Source: Aporhodopirellula aestuarii (GTDB lineage: Bacteria; Planctomycetota; Planctomycetia; Pirellulales; Pirellulaceae). From it: a stretch of DNA of 64,000 bases. The position numbers and the translations under genes are program-made. Under the pieces are notes generated by a model, which was not told where the DNA came from, did not search any database, and was given only the letters and a program-made list of their open reading frames with translations. The DNA lies in the NCBI RefSeq assembly GCF_023701485.1, contig NZ_JAMQBK010000073.1:1-64000 (forward strand), given 5' to 3'. Within the stretch, counting starts at the first letter, position 1, and each line of letters starts with the position of its first letter. This document shows positions 43,700-53,952 of this stretch, piece by piece.

Positions 43700-44572
43700 A
43701 TGCGACCAAACAATTATCAGCAACTGAACAATTTGCCGCGCACCGTGCTGGTTGTGGCGCTCGGTACGCTTAGTTCGCAAGCCGATGAAGGCCAGATGGT
43801 CAAATTTTCGTTGCATGAAGCAGCCGATTCGGAGGTGAGTTCGTCGGGCCAATCAATATCGGCAATATCGGCAATATCGGCAAAGGAGGCGTGGGCGAAG
43901 CCTCCAGGTAGGTTCGTGACGCATCTTGAGTTTGAGTTTGTTGAAAACGATCCGGCCTTGTCCAATGTGCTGATCCATGGTGATTCGATCTCGATCATGT
44001 ACACCGGGCGCGTCTGCGAATAGGCTCAATGGTGAAACAAATGTGTACAGACTGTATTGCCACGGCGGAGATTCGGGTTCCTTCATCGCCAAAATGAAAA
44101 ATGCACGAGGCAATGAGAGACGAAAGCCTTGATCGACCTTGGGCGTTCGATTGGGACGTGATCCATTTCAACGTCGGTTTGCACGACTTGAAATCTCTCT
44201 CCGCCAGAAAGCTCGGCAAGAAGAACGGAGTGCAAGTTTCATCGCTTGGTGTCTACCAAAAGAAAGTTGGCGAGATCGCTAAATACATGAAGGCCCCCGC
44301 TCCCGACGCAAAGTTGATCATCGCAATGACGACGCCAGTCCCTGACGGTGAACCGGGCCGGGTAGCAGGTGACGCACAAAAGGACACCCAAGCGGCCAGA
44401 CAGATCCTGCTTGGACACCCGGGAATCCCCATCAACGATCTCTACCGCTCTATTAAGCTGACTCAAACGAAATGGTGGACCGCACCGGGCAATGTTCACT
44501 TCAACAAATCAGGGTAGGAACGCCCAGAGCGGTGAAGTGGCGCGAACCATTCTTGGCTCGCTTTCCCACTGA
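43700..44572 (+). pseudogene. SGNH/GDSL hydrolase, frameshifted
   Basis: The pieces match the intact gene at 63348 in order: EFVENDPALSNVLIHGDSIS (versus FVENDPTLPNVLIYGDSIS), then in another frame the GGDS region near 44070. MRDESLDRPWAFDWDVIHFN through NVHFNKSG follows from 44101, and [18 protein letters not shown] in a third frame ends at TGA 44572. At least three frame disruptions are needed: near 44020, before 44100 and near 44512. A GGCAATATC triplet repeat (about 43857-43880) lies in the N-terminal part. It is non-functional as a whole. Confidence 0.85.
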
Positions 44573-44678
44573 AACCGCAATCGTCTTTTTCCGCACGATC
44601 ATTGAGATCCGGGGCGCTCAGGAGCGTACCTATTGTCCCGCGACCAGCAGCATCTTCAACATGAGAATCAACAGGCAC

Positions 44679-46496
44679 ATGAAACGCCTCTTTCAAATTG
44701 CACTTTTAGTTTTGGTCGCTGTACCCTCGGTCTATTCTGACGATAAACGGCAACCCAACGTTGTCGTCGTCATCACGGATGACCAGGGTTACGGCGATCT
44801 GGCCTTCACCGGCAACCCCGCGATCAAGACGCCGAATATCGACAGGTTGGCCAAGCAAGGAACGTTGCTGAACAACTTTCACGTCGATCCCACCTGTGCC
44901 CCGACACGATCGGCGCTGATGACCGGGCGCTACTCCGATCGTGTTGGTGTCTGGCACACCGTTCAAGGGCGCAACATGTTGCGCCGTCGTGAAACTACCA
45001 TGGCCGATGTCTTCAGCGCTAATGGTTATGCCACGGGGCTGTTTGGTAAATGGCACCTCGGCGACTGCTATCCCTATCGCCCACAAGACCGGGGCTTCCA
45101 GTACTGCGTTTACCATGAAGCCGGCGGAGTTGGCCAAGCACCCGATTACTGGGGCAACGACTACTTTGATGACACCTACATCGTCAACGGAAGGCACCAG
45201 CGATTTGAAGGTTTCTGTACCGACGTTTGGTTCGATGAGGGCATGAAATTTATCGAGACAAACAAAGACAAACCGTTTTTTGCTTATATCTCGACCAACG
45301 CCCCGCACAGCCCATATTTCTGTCCCGAGGAATATAGCAAGCCCTACGAAGGGAACCCGCAGGTCTCCGTCCCAGAGTTCTACGGCATGATCACCAACAT
45401 CGACGACAACATGGCCAAACTCATGAAAATGCTCGATGACCAAGGCATCGCCGACAATACGATCTTGGTTTTCATGACCGACAACGGAACGGCAGGAGGC
45501 TTGAAAGGGGGACGCGGGTACGACGGTGGCATGCGTGGCATGAAAAACTCCGAATACGAAGGCGGTCACCGCGTCCCGTTCATCGTCCGCTGGCCCGATG
45601 GAAACATCGAGGCTGGGAAATCAATCGAAAATCTTACCGCCCACATCGATATCCTGCCGACCTTCATCGAACTATGCGATCTTGAGGCGCCCGAGATCGA
45701 ATTTGACGGCCGCAGCATCGCGAACTTGCTGCATACCGATGGCAAGGGCTGGGCGGAACGATCCCTGGTGGTGGAATCGCAGCGGGTGGTCGACCCGATC
45801 AAATGGCGCAAGAGTGCCGTGATGGATAGCCGTTGGCGTTTGGTCAACGGCGAGGAACTCTTTGACCTGAAATCCGACCCCAAACAAGCCAACGATCTGG
45901 CCGCCAATCACCCGGAAGTACTAAAACGCCTGCGCGATCGATACGACGCTTTCTGGGACGACGTTTCGCAGGAACATGACCTGACCAGCTACATGGTCAT
46001 CGGTTCGGACCGTTCACCCATCGTCTCGCTTTCCTCCCACGACTGGCTGATTGATAAACTTCCGCCATGGAACCAGAATCACATCAAGAACGGCGCCGTG
46101 GCAGAAGAATCGTTCTGGGCGATCGAGGTCGAGCAAGACGGCGAGTATGAAATTTCGCTCCGCCGCTGGCCGGTCGAAGCCGACAAGGGCATCAACGATG
46201 GCACCTACGGCAAAGCATTCAACTACAAGCAGGCACGTTTGCGGATTGGTGATATTGACCAGACGATCGACATCCCTGAGGGAGCGAAAGAGGTCACGTT
46301 CAAGGTTTCCTTGAAAAGAGGAATCACCGAGCTCGCGCCGGTTTTCATTGGCCCCAATCTGACGGCCACCCCATACTATGCCTACGTGACGCACCAACCC
46401 AAGACCGGTTGGCAAACGCCGCAAGGTATGGGCATTCCCGTTTACGACCCGTCCTATGGTCGGGTCCCGCCGCAAGCAACAGCGAGGAAAAGGTAG
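44679..46496 (+). CDS. Sulfatase (type I, formylglycine-dependent), secreted
   Basis: 605 residues from the ATG at 44679; an ATG at 44661 is in frame. Signal peptide [20 protein letters not shown]. Alkaline-phosphatase-superfamily sulfatase with metal-binding Asp34-Asp35 (ITDDQGYGD). The C-x-P-T-R box ([12 protein letters not shown], Cys73) would be matured to formylglycine. GKWHLG and a later TDNG metal site follow. The C-terminal about 150 residues form an added beta domain. It removes sulfate esters from glycans or aryl compounds. First gene of the long sulfated-glycan operon; 6 nt before the second sulfatase. Confidence 0.92.
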   Translation: MKRLFQIALLVLVAVPSVYSDDKRQPNVVVVITDDQGYGDLAFTGNPAIKTPNIDRLAKQGTLLNNFHVDPTCAPTRSALMTGRYSDRVGVWHTVQGRNMLRRRETTMADVFSANGYATGLFGKWHLGDCYPYRPQDRGFQYCVYHEAGGVGQAPDYWGNDYFDDTYIVNGRHQRFEGFCTDVWFDEGMKFIETNKDKPFFAYISTNAPHSPYFCPEEYSKPYEGNPQVSVPEFYGMITNIDDNMAKLMKMLDDQGIADNTILVFMTDNGTAGGLKGGRGYDGGMRGMKNSEYEGGHRVPFIVRWPDGNIEAGKSIENLTAHIDILPTFIELCDLEAPEIEFDGRSIANLLHTDGKGWAERSLVVESQRVVDPIKWRKSAVMDSRWRLVNGEELFDLKSDPKQANDLAANHPEVLKRLRDRYDAFWDDVSQEHDLTSYMVIGSDRSPIVSLSSHDWLIDKLPPWNQNHIKNGAVAEESFWAIEVEQDGEYEISLRRWPVEADKGINDGTYGKAFNYKQARLRIGDIDQTIDIPEGAKEVTFKVSLKRGITELAPVFIGPNLTATPYYAYVTHQPKTGWQTPQGMGIPVYDPSYGRVPPQATARKR

Positions 46497-46502
46497 AGCC
46501 AG

Positions 46503-48026
46503 ATGAAATACGCTTTTCTATTTGCCATCGCGTGGTTGTCTGTTTGGCCAGTGCAAGCAGCTGGGCCCAACGCCAGGCCGAATATTGTCTTTCTGATGTC
46601 CGATGACCAGAGCACCTACACCATGGGGTGCTACGGCAATCACGACGTGAAGACACCTAACCTCGATCGCCTCGCGGCCGCCGGGATGGTATTCGACAAT
46701 CACTATGACACCACCGCCATCTGCATGGGCTCACGCGCCAATGTGATGACCGGCATGTATGAATACAAGCACGGCTGCAATTTCAAGCATGGCGAAATGC
46801 TTGCGGATATCTGGGGAAAATCTTATCCCATGCTGTTGCGTGATGCGGGGTACACCACCGCGTTTGCTGGGAAGTTCGGGTTCGATCTGCGGAGCACGCC
46901 CGACGGGCCGAAACTCGATTTGCCCAGCGATGATTTTGATCGCTGGGGCGGCGGCCCTGGACAGACCTTCTATGAAACAAAAATGAACGAATCGATGGCG
47001 GCCTACGCGAAGGAGTACCCGCACTCCACACTCTCGTACGGCGCGTTCGGACGCGACTTCATTCGCGATGTATCCAAGTCCGAAAAGCCGTTCTGCTTGT
47101 CGATCAGTTTTAAGGCGCCTCATCGGCCAACCACACCGGATCCCAAATTCGATGCGGTCTACGCCGGCAAAACCTTCAAGAAGCCGGACAACTATGGCCG
47201 TGAAAATGGCGAGCATTTCTCCCAGCAGAGCAAGCAGGGACGTCAGTACGTTCGTTTCGAAGAGTGGGGCTATCACAACGATTACGACAACGTCATGGCC
47301 ACGTATCATCAACAGATCTATGCGATTGATGTCGCCGTGGGCATGATCCGCGACGCACTTCGAGAACAGGGCGCCGCAGACAACACCGTAATTATCTACA
47401 CGTCCGACAATGGCTTCTTCTGCGGTTCGCACGGCTATGGCTCCAAGGTGCTGCCATACGAGGAGGCCTCGCGTGTTCCGTTGATCATCTACGACCCACG
47501 CCATCCAAACTCCGGTAACCAAGTGCGGTGTGATGCGCTGACGGGCAACATCGACTTTGCCCCAACGATTTTGAAGCTTGCGGGTCTATCTGTCCCTGAA
47601 AACATTGATGGCGCGGATCTGATGCAACTCTATGACGATCCGCAGGAATCGATCCATGAATCGCTCGCATTGATCAACGTTTACAACCAAGCAGGACCAC
47701 CCATCACGCACGCGATGGCCGTTGTGACGAAGGAACTGAAATACATTTATTGGCCCTATGCAGCCGAAGGCTTTGAGCCAACCGAAGAACTTTATCAGCT
47801 TGGAAATGATCCGCTTGAGTTGAGAGAGCTGGCTCGCGTGCCCGACTACCACGTCGCCCTAAAGAAGATGCAGGCGGTTTATGACCGACACCTGGACCAT
47901 TGGAAGTCGGAAGGTATTTCGTTCAACAACTACCGGCCTTACACCGCGCTTTTTGATCGAAACGTCGATTGGGCGGACAAAGTACCTCACCTCGAAAAGC
48001 TCAAGAAGAATACAAAAAGACGATGA
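46503..48026 (+). CDS. Sulfatase (type I, C-x-G-S-R variant), secreted
   Basis: 507 residues with signal peptide [20 protein letters not shown]. Metal-binding DD at 34-35 ([16 protein letters not shown]). The modification box is [11 protein letters not shown] with Cys74; the C-x-G-S-R form differs from the C-x-P-T-R of the preceding sulfatase. This points to a different subfamily and probably a different sulfate position. [12 protein letters not shown] provides the other metal ligands. The usual GKWHxG is replaced by GKFGFD. The stop overlaps the next ATG by 4 nt. Confidence 0.92.
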   Translation: MKYAFLFAIAWLSVWPVQAAGPNARPNIVFLMSDDQSTYTMGCYGNHDVKTPNLDRLAAAGMVFDNHYDTTAICMGSRANVMTGMYEYKHGCNFKHGEMLADIWGKSYPMLLRDAGYTTAFAGKFGFDLRSTPDGPKLDLPSDDFDRWGGGPGQTFYETKMNESMAAYAKEYPHSTLSYGAFGRDFIRDVSKSEKPFCLSISFKAPHRPTTPDPKFDAVYAGKTFKKPDNYGRENGEHFSQQSKQGRQYVRFEEWGYHNDYDNVMATYHQQIYAIDVAVGMIRDALREQGAADNTVIIYTSDNGFFCGSHGYGSKVLPYEEASRVPLIIYDPRHPNSGNQVRCDALTGNIDFAPTILKLAGLSVPENIDGADLMQLYDDPQESIHESLALINVYNQAGPPITHAMAVVTKELKYIYWPYAAEGFEPTEELYQLGNDPLELRELARVPDYHVALKKMQAVYDRHLDHWKSEGISFNNYRPYTALFDRNVDWADKVPHLEKLKKNTKRR

Positions 48027-48985
48027 ATTACCTCACCAAAGTGATGGCCATTGCGGCAATCTGTTTGTGCACAGCTGTCGCGGCGGCAGATGATGCGAAA
48101 GTGGCTTGGACCGGAACAACATTCTTGGACGTCACCTACAAGCAGGTTGACGGACGACAGATCAAGCTAGACATCTATCTGCCTCCGGCTGGCAACTCGG
48201 GGGCGGTGCCCGTCCTCTACTACGTGCACGGCGGGGGATGGGCCGCCGGAAGCAAAGATAAGGGCGGGCTGCCCTTGATGTTGCCGGTGTTCCAGCAATT
48301 CGCCGAAGAAGGATTCGCTTGCGTTTCGATCAACTATCGGCTCTGCAAAAAGAATAGCGGCGTGCTGATGCGAGACTGCGTGACCGATGCCATGGATGGG
48401 TTGCGTTTCTTAAAGAAGAACGCGAAACGCTATGGCCTTGATCCCGATCGAATCGTGGTGTGGGGCGACTCGGCTGGCGGGCAACTTGCACAGATGCTCA
48501 CGCTTGCCGATCCGGATGCCTTCATCGGTGACGAATCGCTCGCGGACGTTTCTGTGCGACCCATTGCCGGAATGTCCTGGTATGGCCCCACGGACTTCAC
48601 CGATGTCGATCTCTTCAAGACCGATCTCTCCGATAAGAACCCGGATCGCTTTGGTGCCAGGATTACAGGATCAGCGGGAGGCTATGCGGAGAATCCGGAA
48701 GCCTACGAGGAGATGAGCCCCTACTACTGGATCAAAAAAGAGAGTCCGCCGCTCCTTCTCATTCAGGGCGATACGGATGCAACCATTCCGTTTGCCCACG
48801 CGTCTCATTTGAAAACAAAGGCCGACAAGATCGGGGCAGATGTCACAATGATCATTGTCAAGAACGCTGGTCACAACTGGCGAAAGGCTGGGGGAGATCC
48901 GAATCCCAGCGTGAAGGAGATCCAACGCATGACAGCGGAATTTGCGATCCGGCAGGTCCTCGAAACGAGAAACACAATCAAATGA
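48023..48985 (+). CDS. Secreted alpha/beta-hydrolase esterase (BD-FAE/acetyl esterase type)
   Basis: 320 residues from the ATG at 48023 that overlaps the sulfatase stop. Signal peptide ending AVAAADD. Oxyanion HGGGW at about 69-73, nucleophile GDSAG with Ser150, Asp in [10 protein letters not shown] and His in KNAGHNWRK complete the triad. Family members deacetylate or deacylate plant and algal polysaccharides; a role in removing O-acetyl groups before glycosidase action fits the operon. It overlaps the beta-helix gene by 4 nt. Confidence 0.88.
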   Translation: MNYLTKVMAIAAICLCTAVAAADDAKVAWTGTTFLDVTYKQVDGRQIKLDIYLPPAGNSGAVPVLYYVHGGGWAAGSKDKGGLPLMLPVFQQFAEEGFACVSINYRLCKKNSGVLMRDCVTDAMDGLRFLKKNAKRYGLDPDRIVVWGDSAGGQLAQMLTLADPDAFIGDESLADVSVRPIAGMSWYGPTDFTDVDLFKTDLSDKNPDRFGARITGSAGGYAENPEAYEEMSPYYWIKKESPPLLLIQGDTDATIPFAHASHLKTKADKIGADVTMIIVKNAGHNWRKAGGDPNPSVKEIQRMTAEFAIRQVLETRNTIK

Positions 48986-51162
48986 AAAACCTATCGATTT
49001 GCCTGCTGTTGTTGATGATGACGATGATCGTCAGGTTCGGCGTCGCTGCCACACCAGACGCGGACTTTTATCTGTCGTCGAAGGGATCGGATCAATGGTC
49101 GGGCACGCTCGCCCAGCCCAATGCGGAGGGGACGGACGGCCCATTCGCTACGCTCACGCGGGCTCGCAATGCGGTGCGCATCCTGAAGCAGCATAAGAAG
49201 TCGGACATTCGAGTCCTGCTTCGTGAAGGCACGTACCCGCTGGCGGAAACAGTCGTCTTTGGCGTGGAAGATTCTGGCGAGAGCGACGCGACCGTGACCT
49301 ACGCCGCCTATCCCGATGAGACTCCCGTGCTGAGTTCGGGCCGGGAGATCAAGGGCTGGCAGAAAGTGTCGGAAGATCTTCCTGGTTTGCCTGAGAATGC
49401 TCGCGGAAATGTGTGGGTAGCAAACACCTCTGATCGATTCCTCACTCTTTACGATGACGGGGGAATGCTGCCGCGCGCTCGGTCGGAGCGTTTTGTTCCC
49501 AAAGGCAACGCGACGGAGCTTCAGTATCCAGAAGGAAAATTGAAGAATTGGCCGAATGTGCAAGACGTCGAAATTGTGGTCCGCCCCACTCGGCTTTGGA
49601 CCATGAATATCTTGCCCCTGGTTTCAGTGAATGAGAAGCAAAGAGTTGCTCATACTGCCATTCCTGCGACCTATGGAATGAACAAAATCGGTTGCTGGGT
49701 TGAGAATGTCGTGGAGGAAATCGACAAGCCAGGTGAATGGGCACTCAACACGAAAGAAGGGAAGGTCTACCTGTGGCCCCGGACTCCTTGGGACGCAGGG
49801 AATTCACCTGTCATCTCTCCGCGGTTAATTGAGTTCATCCGAGTCGAGGGGAGAATCGACAAGAAGGGGCCTAAAGATATTCCCGTTCGCAACCTGCGTT
49901 TTCGTGGTCTCACGTTCCAGCATGGGGAACGCTATACGCTGGCTGGCGACGATGCCGGCCTACAGCACGATTGGGACATGTTCGACAAGGGCAATGCACT
50001 CGTTCGTTTTCGCGGTGCCGAGAACTGTGCCATCGAGCAGTGTCATTTTCTTCATAGCGGAAGCGGCGCAATCCGCGTGGATCTGCATGGGCAGCACAAC
50101 AAAATCACTGGCAACCGCATCGAACACCTGGGTGGCGGTGGCATTCTGCTTTGTGGTTACGGACCCGGTACGAAGGACGTGAACAAGAACAACATCGTCT
50201 ACAACAACGACATTCATCACGTGGGACAAATCTACTGGCAGTCACCGGGGATTTTCCTTTCTCAGAGTGGCGAAAACCGTGTGGCACACAACCTGATCCA
50301 TCACACCAACTATTCAGGGCTGATCGTTTCAGGCATCGTTCACCGCTTTATCACGCAGGGCAACAAACGCGAATCGCAGCGGACCGTCCGATGGCATGAG
50401 CTGGAAAACCTGCCGAAAAATCCTGAGCCAGACGAAGTTCGACCGTTTCTGCACACGCGTAATAACGTGATCGAGAACAACGAGATCCACCACGCAATGC
50501 AGATCCTGGGTGACGGCAATGGAATCTACATTCGCGGCTGCGGTCCGGGCAATGTGATTCGCCGAAACTACATCCACCATTTGGTGTCCGACATCCATGG
50601 CCAAAGCGCGATCCGGACCGACGGAGGACAGGAAGATACCATAATCGCCGAAAATTTGATGTACCAATGCAAGTCGCAGGGCGTGACTTTGAAGCTGAAC
50701 AATCGCCTTGAAAACAACATCATTGCTGACGTGATTGCACCACGGGGCGTCTATCTGAAAATCGTCGAAGGACCGATGAAGGGCGCGAGAAACAAGCGGA
50801 ACATTTTCTATTCTTCGCGGGCCGACTGTACGTTCATCTCCGAACCCGGAGGTGGTACCGGAAAAGTCGGTGAGGATCGCAGGGGACGGCTGCCGGCGCG
50901 GATGAAAGATATCGATTCCGACCACAACATCTACTTCTGCAAAGCCGAACCCCGACTGGGTGAAGAAACACTGGCGAGACTTCGACGTGATGGCGTCGAT
51001 GCCAGCAGCCGGTCGGTCGACCCGATGTTCGTTGATCCGGAGAATGGCGACTTTCGATTCAAGCCGGGATCACCCGCGCTAGAAATGGGGATTGTCCCCA
51101 TCAATGTTTCCGAAATTGGATTGCGAACCAAATCGGTTGGGAACGCGGACGTCGGGTCATGA
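48982..51162 (+). CDS. Secreted right-handed parallel beta-helix protein (polysaccharide lyase/hydrolase-like)
   Basis: 726 residues with signal peptide [20 protein letters not shown]. The start DFYLSSKGSDQWSGTLAQPN followed by GPFATLTRARNAVRILK is the typical entrance of carbohydrate-active beta-helix proteins. Repeated coils such as CAIEQCHFLHSGSGAIRVDL, NKITGNRIEHLGGGGILLCG and NVIENNEIHHAMQILGDGNG follow. The His-rich coils and large size resemble glycan-active beta-helix enzymes. The substrate cannot be read from sequence; a galactose/fucose-type sulfated glycan is inferred from neighbours. Coupled to the esterase upstream. Confidence 0.82.
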   Translation: MKNLSICLLLLMMTMIVRFGVAATPDADFYLSSKGSDQWSGTLAQPNAEGTDGPFATLTRARNAVRILKQHKKSDIRVLLREGTYPLAETVVFGVEDSGESDATVTYAAYPDETPVLSSGREIKGWQKVSEDLPGLPENARGNVWVANTSDRFLTLYDDGGMLPRARSERFVPKGNATELQYPEGKLKNWPNVQDVEIVVRPTRLWTMNILPLVSVNEKQRVAHTAIPATYGMNKIGCWVENVVEEIDKPGEWALNTKEGKVYLWPRTPWDAGNSPVISPRLIEFIRVEGRIDKKGPKDIPVRNLRFRGLTFQHGERYTLAGDDAGLQHDWDMFDKGNALVRFRGAENCAIEQCHFLHSGSGAIRVDLHGQHNKITGNRIEHLGGGGILLCGYGPGTKDVNKNNIVYNNDIHHVGQIYWQSPGIFLSQSGENRVAHNLIHHTNYSGLIVSGIVHRFITQGNKRESQRTVRWHELENLPKNPEPDEVRPFLHTRNNVIENNEIHHAMQILGDGNGIYIRGCGPGNVIRRNYIHHLVSDIHGQSAIRTDGGQEDTIIAENLMYQCKSQGVTLKLNNRLENNIIADVIAPRGVYLKIVEGPMKGARNKRNIFYSSRADCTFISEPGGGTGKVGEDRRGRLPARMKDIDSDHNIYFCKAEPRLGEETLARLRRDGVDASSRSVDPMFVDPENGDFRFKPGSPALEMGIVPINVSEIGLRTKSVGNADVGS

Positions 51163-51214
51163 TGACACGACGATGCTATGCGACCCCCCAAAAAGCTATA
51201 GAAAGAGACAAAAC

Positions 51215-52684
51215 ATGAACCGACAAATTAGCAGCTTGGTATTGATGTGGCTCGGATACACATTTTCGGCTACGCCCCTGTATGCAATTGACAACCAAGC
51301 CCTGATCGCTGGAGCGAGGAAGGCGAATGAAGCGAAGGTCTTTAACATCAAGACATTCGGTGCCGTCGGCGATGGCGTCGCGATGGAAACCGAAGCGGTG
51401 CAACAGACCATCAATGCCTGTCACGATGCCGGTGGGGGTGTTGTTTGGGTGCCTGCTGGTGATTTTCAAATTGGAACGATTATTCTCAAAAGTAAAGTCA
51501 CGCTCTCGTTGGATTACGGGGCCAGCTTGCTTGGAAGCACCAATGTGGCGGACTACCCAACTGAAAACCTCAGCAGACCAAGAGAGGGTGCTGCCCATTG
51601 CCTGATTTATGCTGAAAACGCAAACAACATCACGATCGAAGGACTCGGCGTGATCGATGGCAGAGGAACTCACGAGAACTTTCCCCGGAACCGGAACGGT
51701 GGTCGAAACAAAGGCATCCGCCCGCGCCTGATGCGGATGGAGAGTTGTGAGGATCTGACCTTTTCTGGTGTTACTTACAAGCGTCCAGCGTTTTGGGGGT
51801 TGCACCTGATCGACTGCAAGAACATTCATTTTAATGCAGTCACCTTGCGCTTTCGCAACAACAACTACAACAATGACGGTTTCGATCTGGATGGCTGTGA
51901 GAATGTGCTGATCGAGAACTGTGATCTTAGCACTGGAGACGACGCGATCTGTTTAAAAAGCTCGTTGAATCCCTGTAGGAATATCGTGGTGCGCGGGTGT
52001 CGGGCGGATAGCAATACGGCCGCGGTCAAATTTGGCTCGTCCTCCCGTGGCGGGTTTATCGATATCAGCATCACCAACTGCTATTTTCACGACTGCCCGA
52101 TGGGCGCCATCAAGCTGCAGTCGGTGGACGGCGGGCGATTGGAAAACGTCAACATCTCCCGAGTGGTCATGAAAGATGTTGGCAATCCCCTATTCTTGTG
52201 TCTGGGAAATCGCGGCAGTCACTTTGGCGAAGCACGAGAAGATGCCTCGGTCGGCACGTTGAAGAATATACGAATCAGTGATGTGGTTGCCGAGGTCACT
52301 GTAGAGGACCGGGCCAAAGCTGCTGAAGCGGTTTATAAGAACCTCAAGGTGGATGAGACCCCAGGTGTGACTGACAAAGAGAAGTCGAAAGCCGGGCCAA
52401 TTATGATCACGGGCATCCCAGGTCATTTCGTCGAAAACGTCATCTTGGAAAATATCAAGATCTCTTACCCAGGTCATGGCACCGAGGAAGATGCACAGCG
52501 GGTGGTGGCGGAGGACGAGAGTCGGTATCCAGAACAGTTTTTCTTTGGTGTGTTGCCAGCATGGGGTGCCTATCTCCGCCATGCCAAGAACATTGAGTTC
52601 AAGAATGTCGAATTGACGCTTCGAGGTGACGACGCGCGTCAAGAGATCGTCATGGATGATGTGGAAGGCTTTGTGAACGAGTGA
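51215..52684 (+). CDS. GH28 polygalacturonase-type glycosidase, secreted
   Basis: 489 residues from the ATG at 51215 with signal peptide (VLMWLGYTFSATPLYA). The pectate-like fold starts FNIKTFGAVGDGVAMETEAV. GH28 catalytic Asp motifs are visible as NNDGFDLDG near residue 220 and TGDDAICLKSS near 241. The usual GHG is replaced by FGSSSRGG near 270, so activity may be toward an unusual uronic-acid or related substrate. The stop lies one base before a possible in-frame ATG and 36 nt before the likely start of the next gene. Confidence 0.85.
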   Translation: MNRQISSLVLMWLGYTFSATPLYAIDNQALIAGARKANEAKVFNIKTFGAVGDGVAMETEAVQQTINACHDAGGGVVWVPAGDFQIGTIILKSKVTLSLDYGASLLGSTNVADYPTENLSRPREGAAHCLIYAENANNITIEGLGVIDGRGTHENFPRNRNGGRNKGIRPRLMRMESCEDLTFSGVTYKRPAFWGLHLIDCKNIHFNAVTLRFRNNNYNNDGFDLDGCENVLIENCDLSTGDDAICLKSSLNPCRNIVVRGCRADSNTAAVKFGSSSRGGFIDISITNCYFHDCPMGAIKLQSVDGGRLENVNISRVVMKDVGNPLFLCLGNRGSHFGEAREDASVGTLKNIRISDVVAEVTVEDRAKAAEAVYKNLKVDETPGVTDKEKSKAGPIMITGIPGHFVENVILENIKISYPGHGTEEDAQRVVAEDESRYPEQFFFGVLPAWGAYLRHAKNIEFKNVELTLRGDDARQEIVMDDVEGFVNE

Positions 52685-52720
52685 ATGGGAAATTCAAATG
52701 AGCACACACGGAGATGTGTA

Positions 52721-53929
52721 ATGGCGAATAAGTTTAGCGTGACTACCCTGCTGACCTTGCTTGCGCTTTGCATGAACGCCCAGGCAGAGCAGGTGGGGCC
52801 GTGGGAACTCGACCAATTAACCAAGGTGCCGAAATGGGAAAAAACGGACAAGGCCGCCAAGGAGGGTATGACGGGGATTCTCTTCTCTTCCATTTCCTAC
52901 AGGGGCAACCCCGTGCAGGTCTTTGCTTACTACAGTGCCCCCAAGGGAACCGCTCCCGCAGAGGGCTGGCCGGCGGTCGTCTGCATCCACGGCGGCGGCG
53001 GTACGGCGTTTGACGAATGGGTGAACTTGTGGAACGAACACGGTTACGCAGCGATCAGCATGGACCTGGAAGGGCATCTCCCGATTAGTAAAACCAAAGA
53101 CAGCAGGAGGCCGCGTCTTTCAACGGACAATCCCGGGCCAAGTCGGGATGGAGTGTTCGGTGACTATGCCAAGCCGATTCAACAGCAGTGGTATTATCAT
53201 GCCGTCGCGCAGGTCGTGATTGCCCACTCGTTGATACGGTCGTTTCCGGAGGTCAACGCTGAGAAGATTGGCGTGACCGGCATCAGTTGGGGCGGAACGC
53301 TGACCAGCACTGTGATGGGTGTCGACAACCGGTTTCAATTTGCCGTTCCCGTCTATGGCTGCGGGTTCTTGCCCGATTCAGACGGCCATCAGGGCGAAGC
53401 AATCAAGCCCGGCCAACAGACCGACGTGGTGAATGCGAGTTTTGACGGCTCGGCCTATTTCGAAAACGTCACCATCCCAACGCTGTGGGTCAACGGGACC
53501 AACGACAATCACTTCACCATGCCGATCACCCAGCTGTCGTCCCAAGCGGTGCAGGGGCCATCGATCTTACGCTATCAATTTGAAATGAGTCACGGTCACG
53601 GTTCCGGCTGGCGTCCGGAGGAAATCTACGCATTTGCCAATAGCGTGGTGAACGAAGGTAAGCCGTTGGTGCAGTTTGACAAACCAACGATTAAGAATGA
53701 TCAGGCTACCGTGACGTATACCGCTTCCACGAAGATTACCAACGCCGAACTACTTTATACGGCGGACTGGACCAGTGCCTGGCCGAAACGAAAATGGCGC
53801 AAGGCACCGGCGACTATTTCAGAGGCAACGCTGATCGCAGACGTGCCGGAAGATGCTGTTGCCTTCTTTTTCTCTGCCACGGATGAGCGAAAGCTGATGA
53901 CGACATCAGAGTTTATTTTGTCAAGGTAA
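52721..53929 (+). CDS. Secreted alpha/beta-hydrolase (acetyl-xylan esterase/dienelactone-type)
   Basis: 402 residues from the ATG at 52721 (GGAG upstream); an earlier start at 52685 is possible. Signal peptide ending AQAEQ. IHGGGGTAFDEWVNLW gives the oxyanion region, GISWGG the nucleophile Ser near residue 188, and the late MSHGHGSGWRPEEIYAF a candidate His. The C-terminal about 90 residues form an extra beta domain (KITNAELLYTADWTSAWPKR). Probably a second deacylase for the substrate of the operon. Confidence 0.82.
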   Translation: MANKFSVTTLLTLLALCMNAQAEQVGPWELDQLTKVPKWEKTDKAAKEGMTGILFSSISYRGNPVQVFAYYSAPKGTAPAEGWPAVVCIHGGGGTAFDEWVNLWNEHGYAAISMDLEGHLPISKTKDSRRPRLSTDNPGPSRDGVFGDYAKPIQQQWYYHAVAQVVIAHSLIRSFPEVNAEKIGVTGISWGGTLTSTVMGVDNRFQFAVPVYGCGFLPDSDGHQGEAIKPGQQTDVVNASFDGSAYFENVTIPTLWVNGTNDNHFTMPITQLSSQAVQGPSILRYQFEMSHGHGSGWRPEEIYAFANSVVNEGKPLVQFDKPTIKNDQATVTYTASTKITNAELLYTADWTSAWPKRKWRKAPATISEATLIADVPEDAVAFFFSATDERKLMTTSEFILSR

Positions 53930-53952
53930 ATCGCGTTTTGCATCGAGCCATC

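Noticed and set aside
43379-43852. 157-codon minus-strand frame
   Set aside because: Unnatural composition, no ribosome-binding site, and it runs into the SGNH pseudogene, which is clearly on the plus strand.
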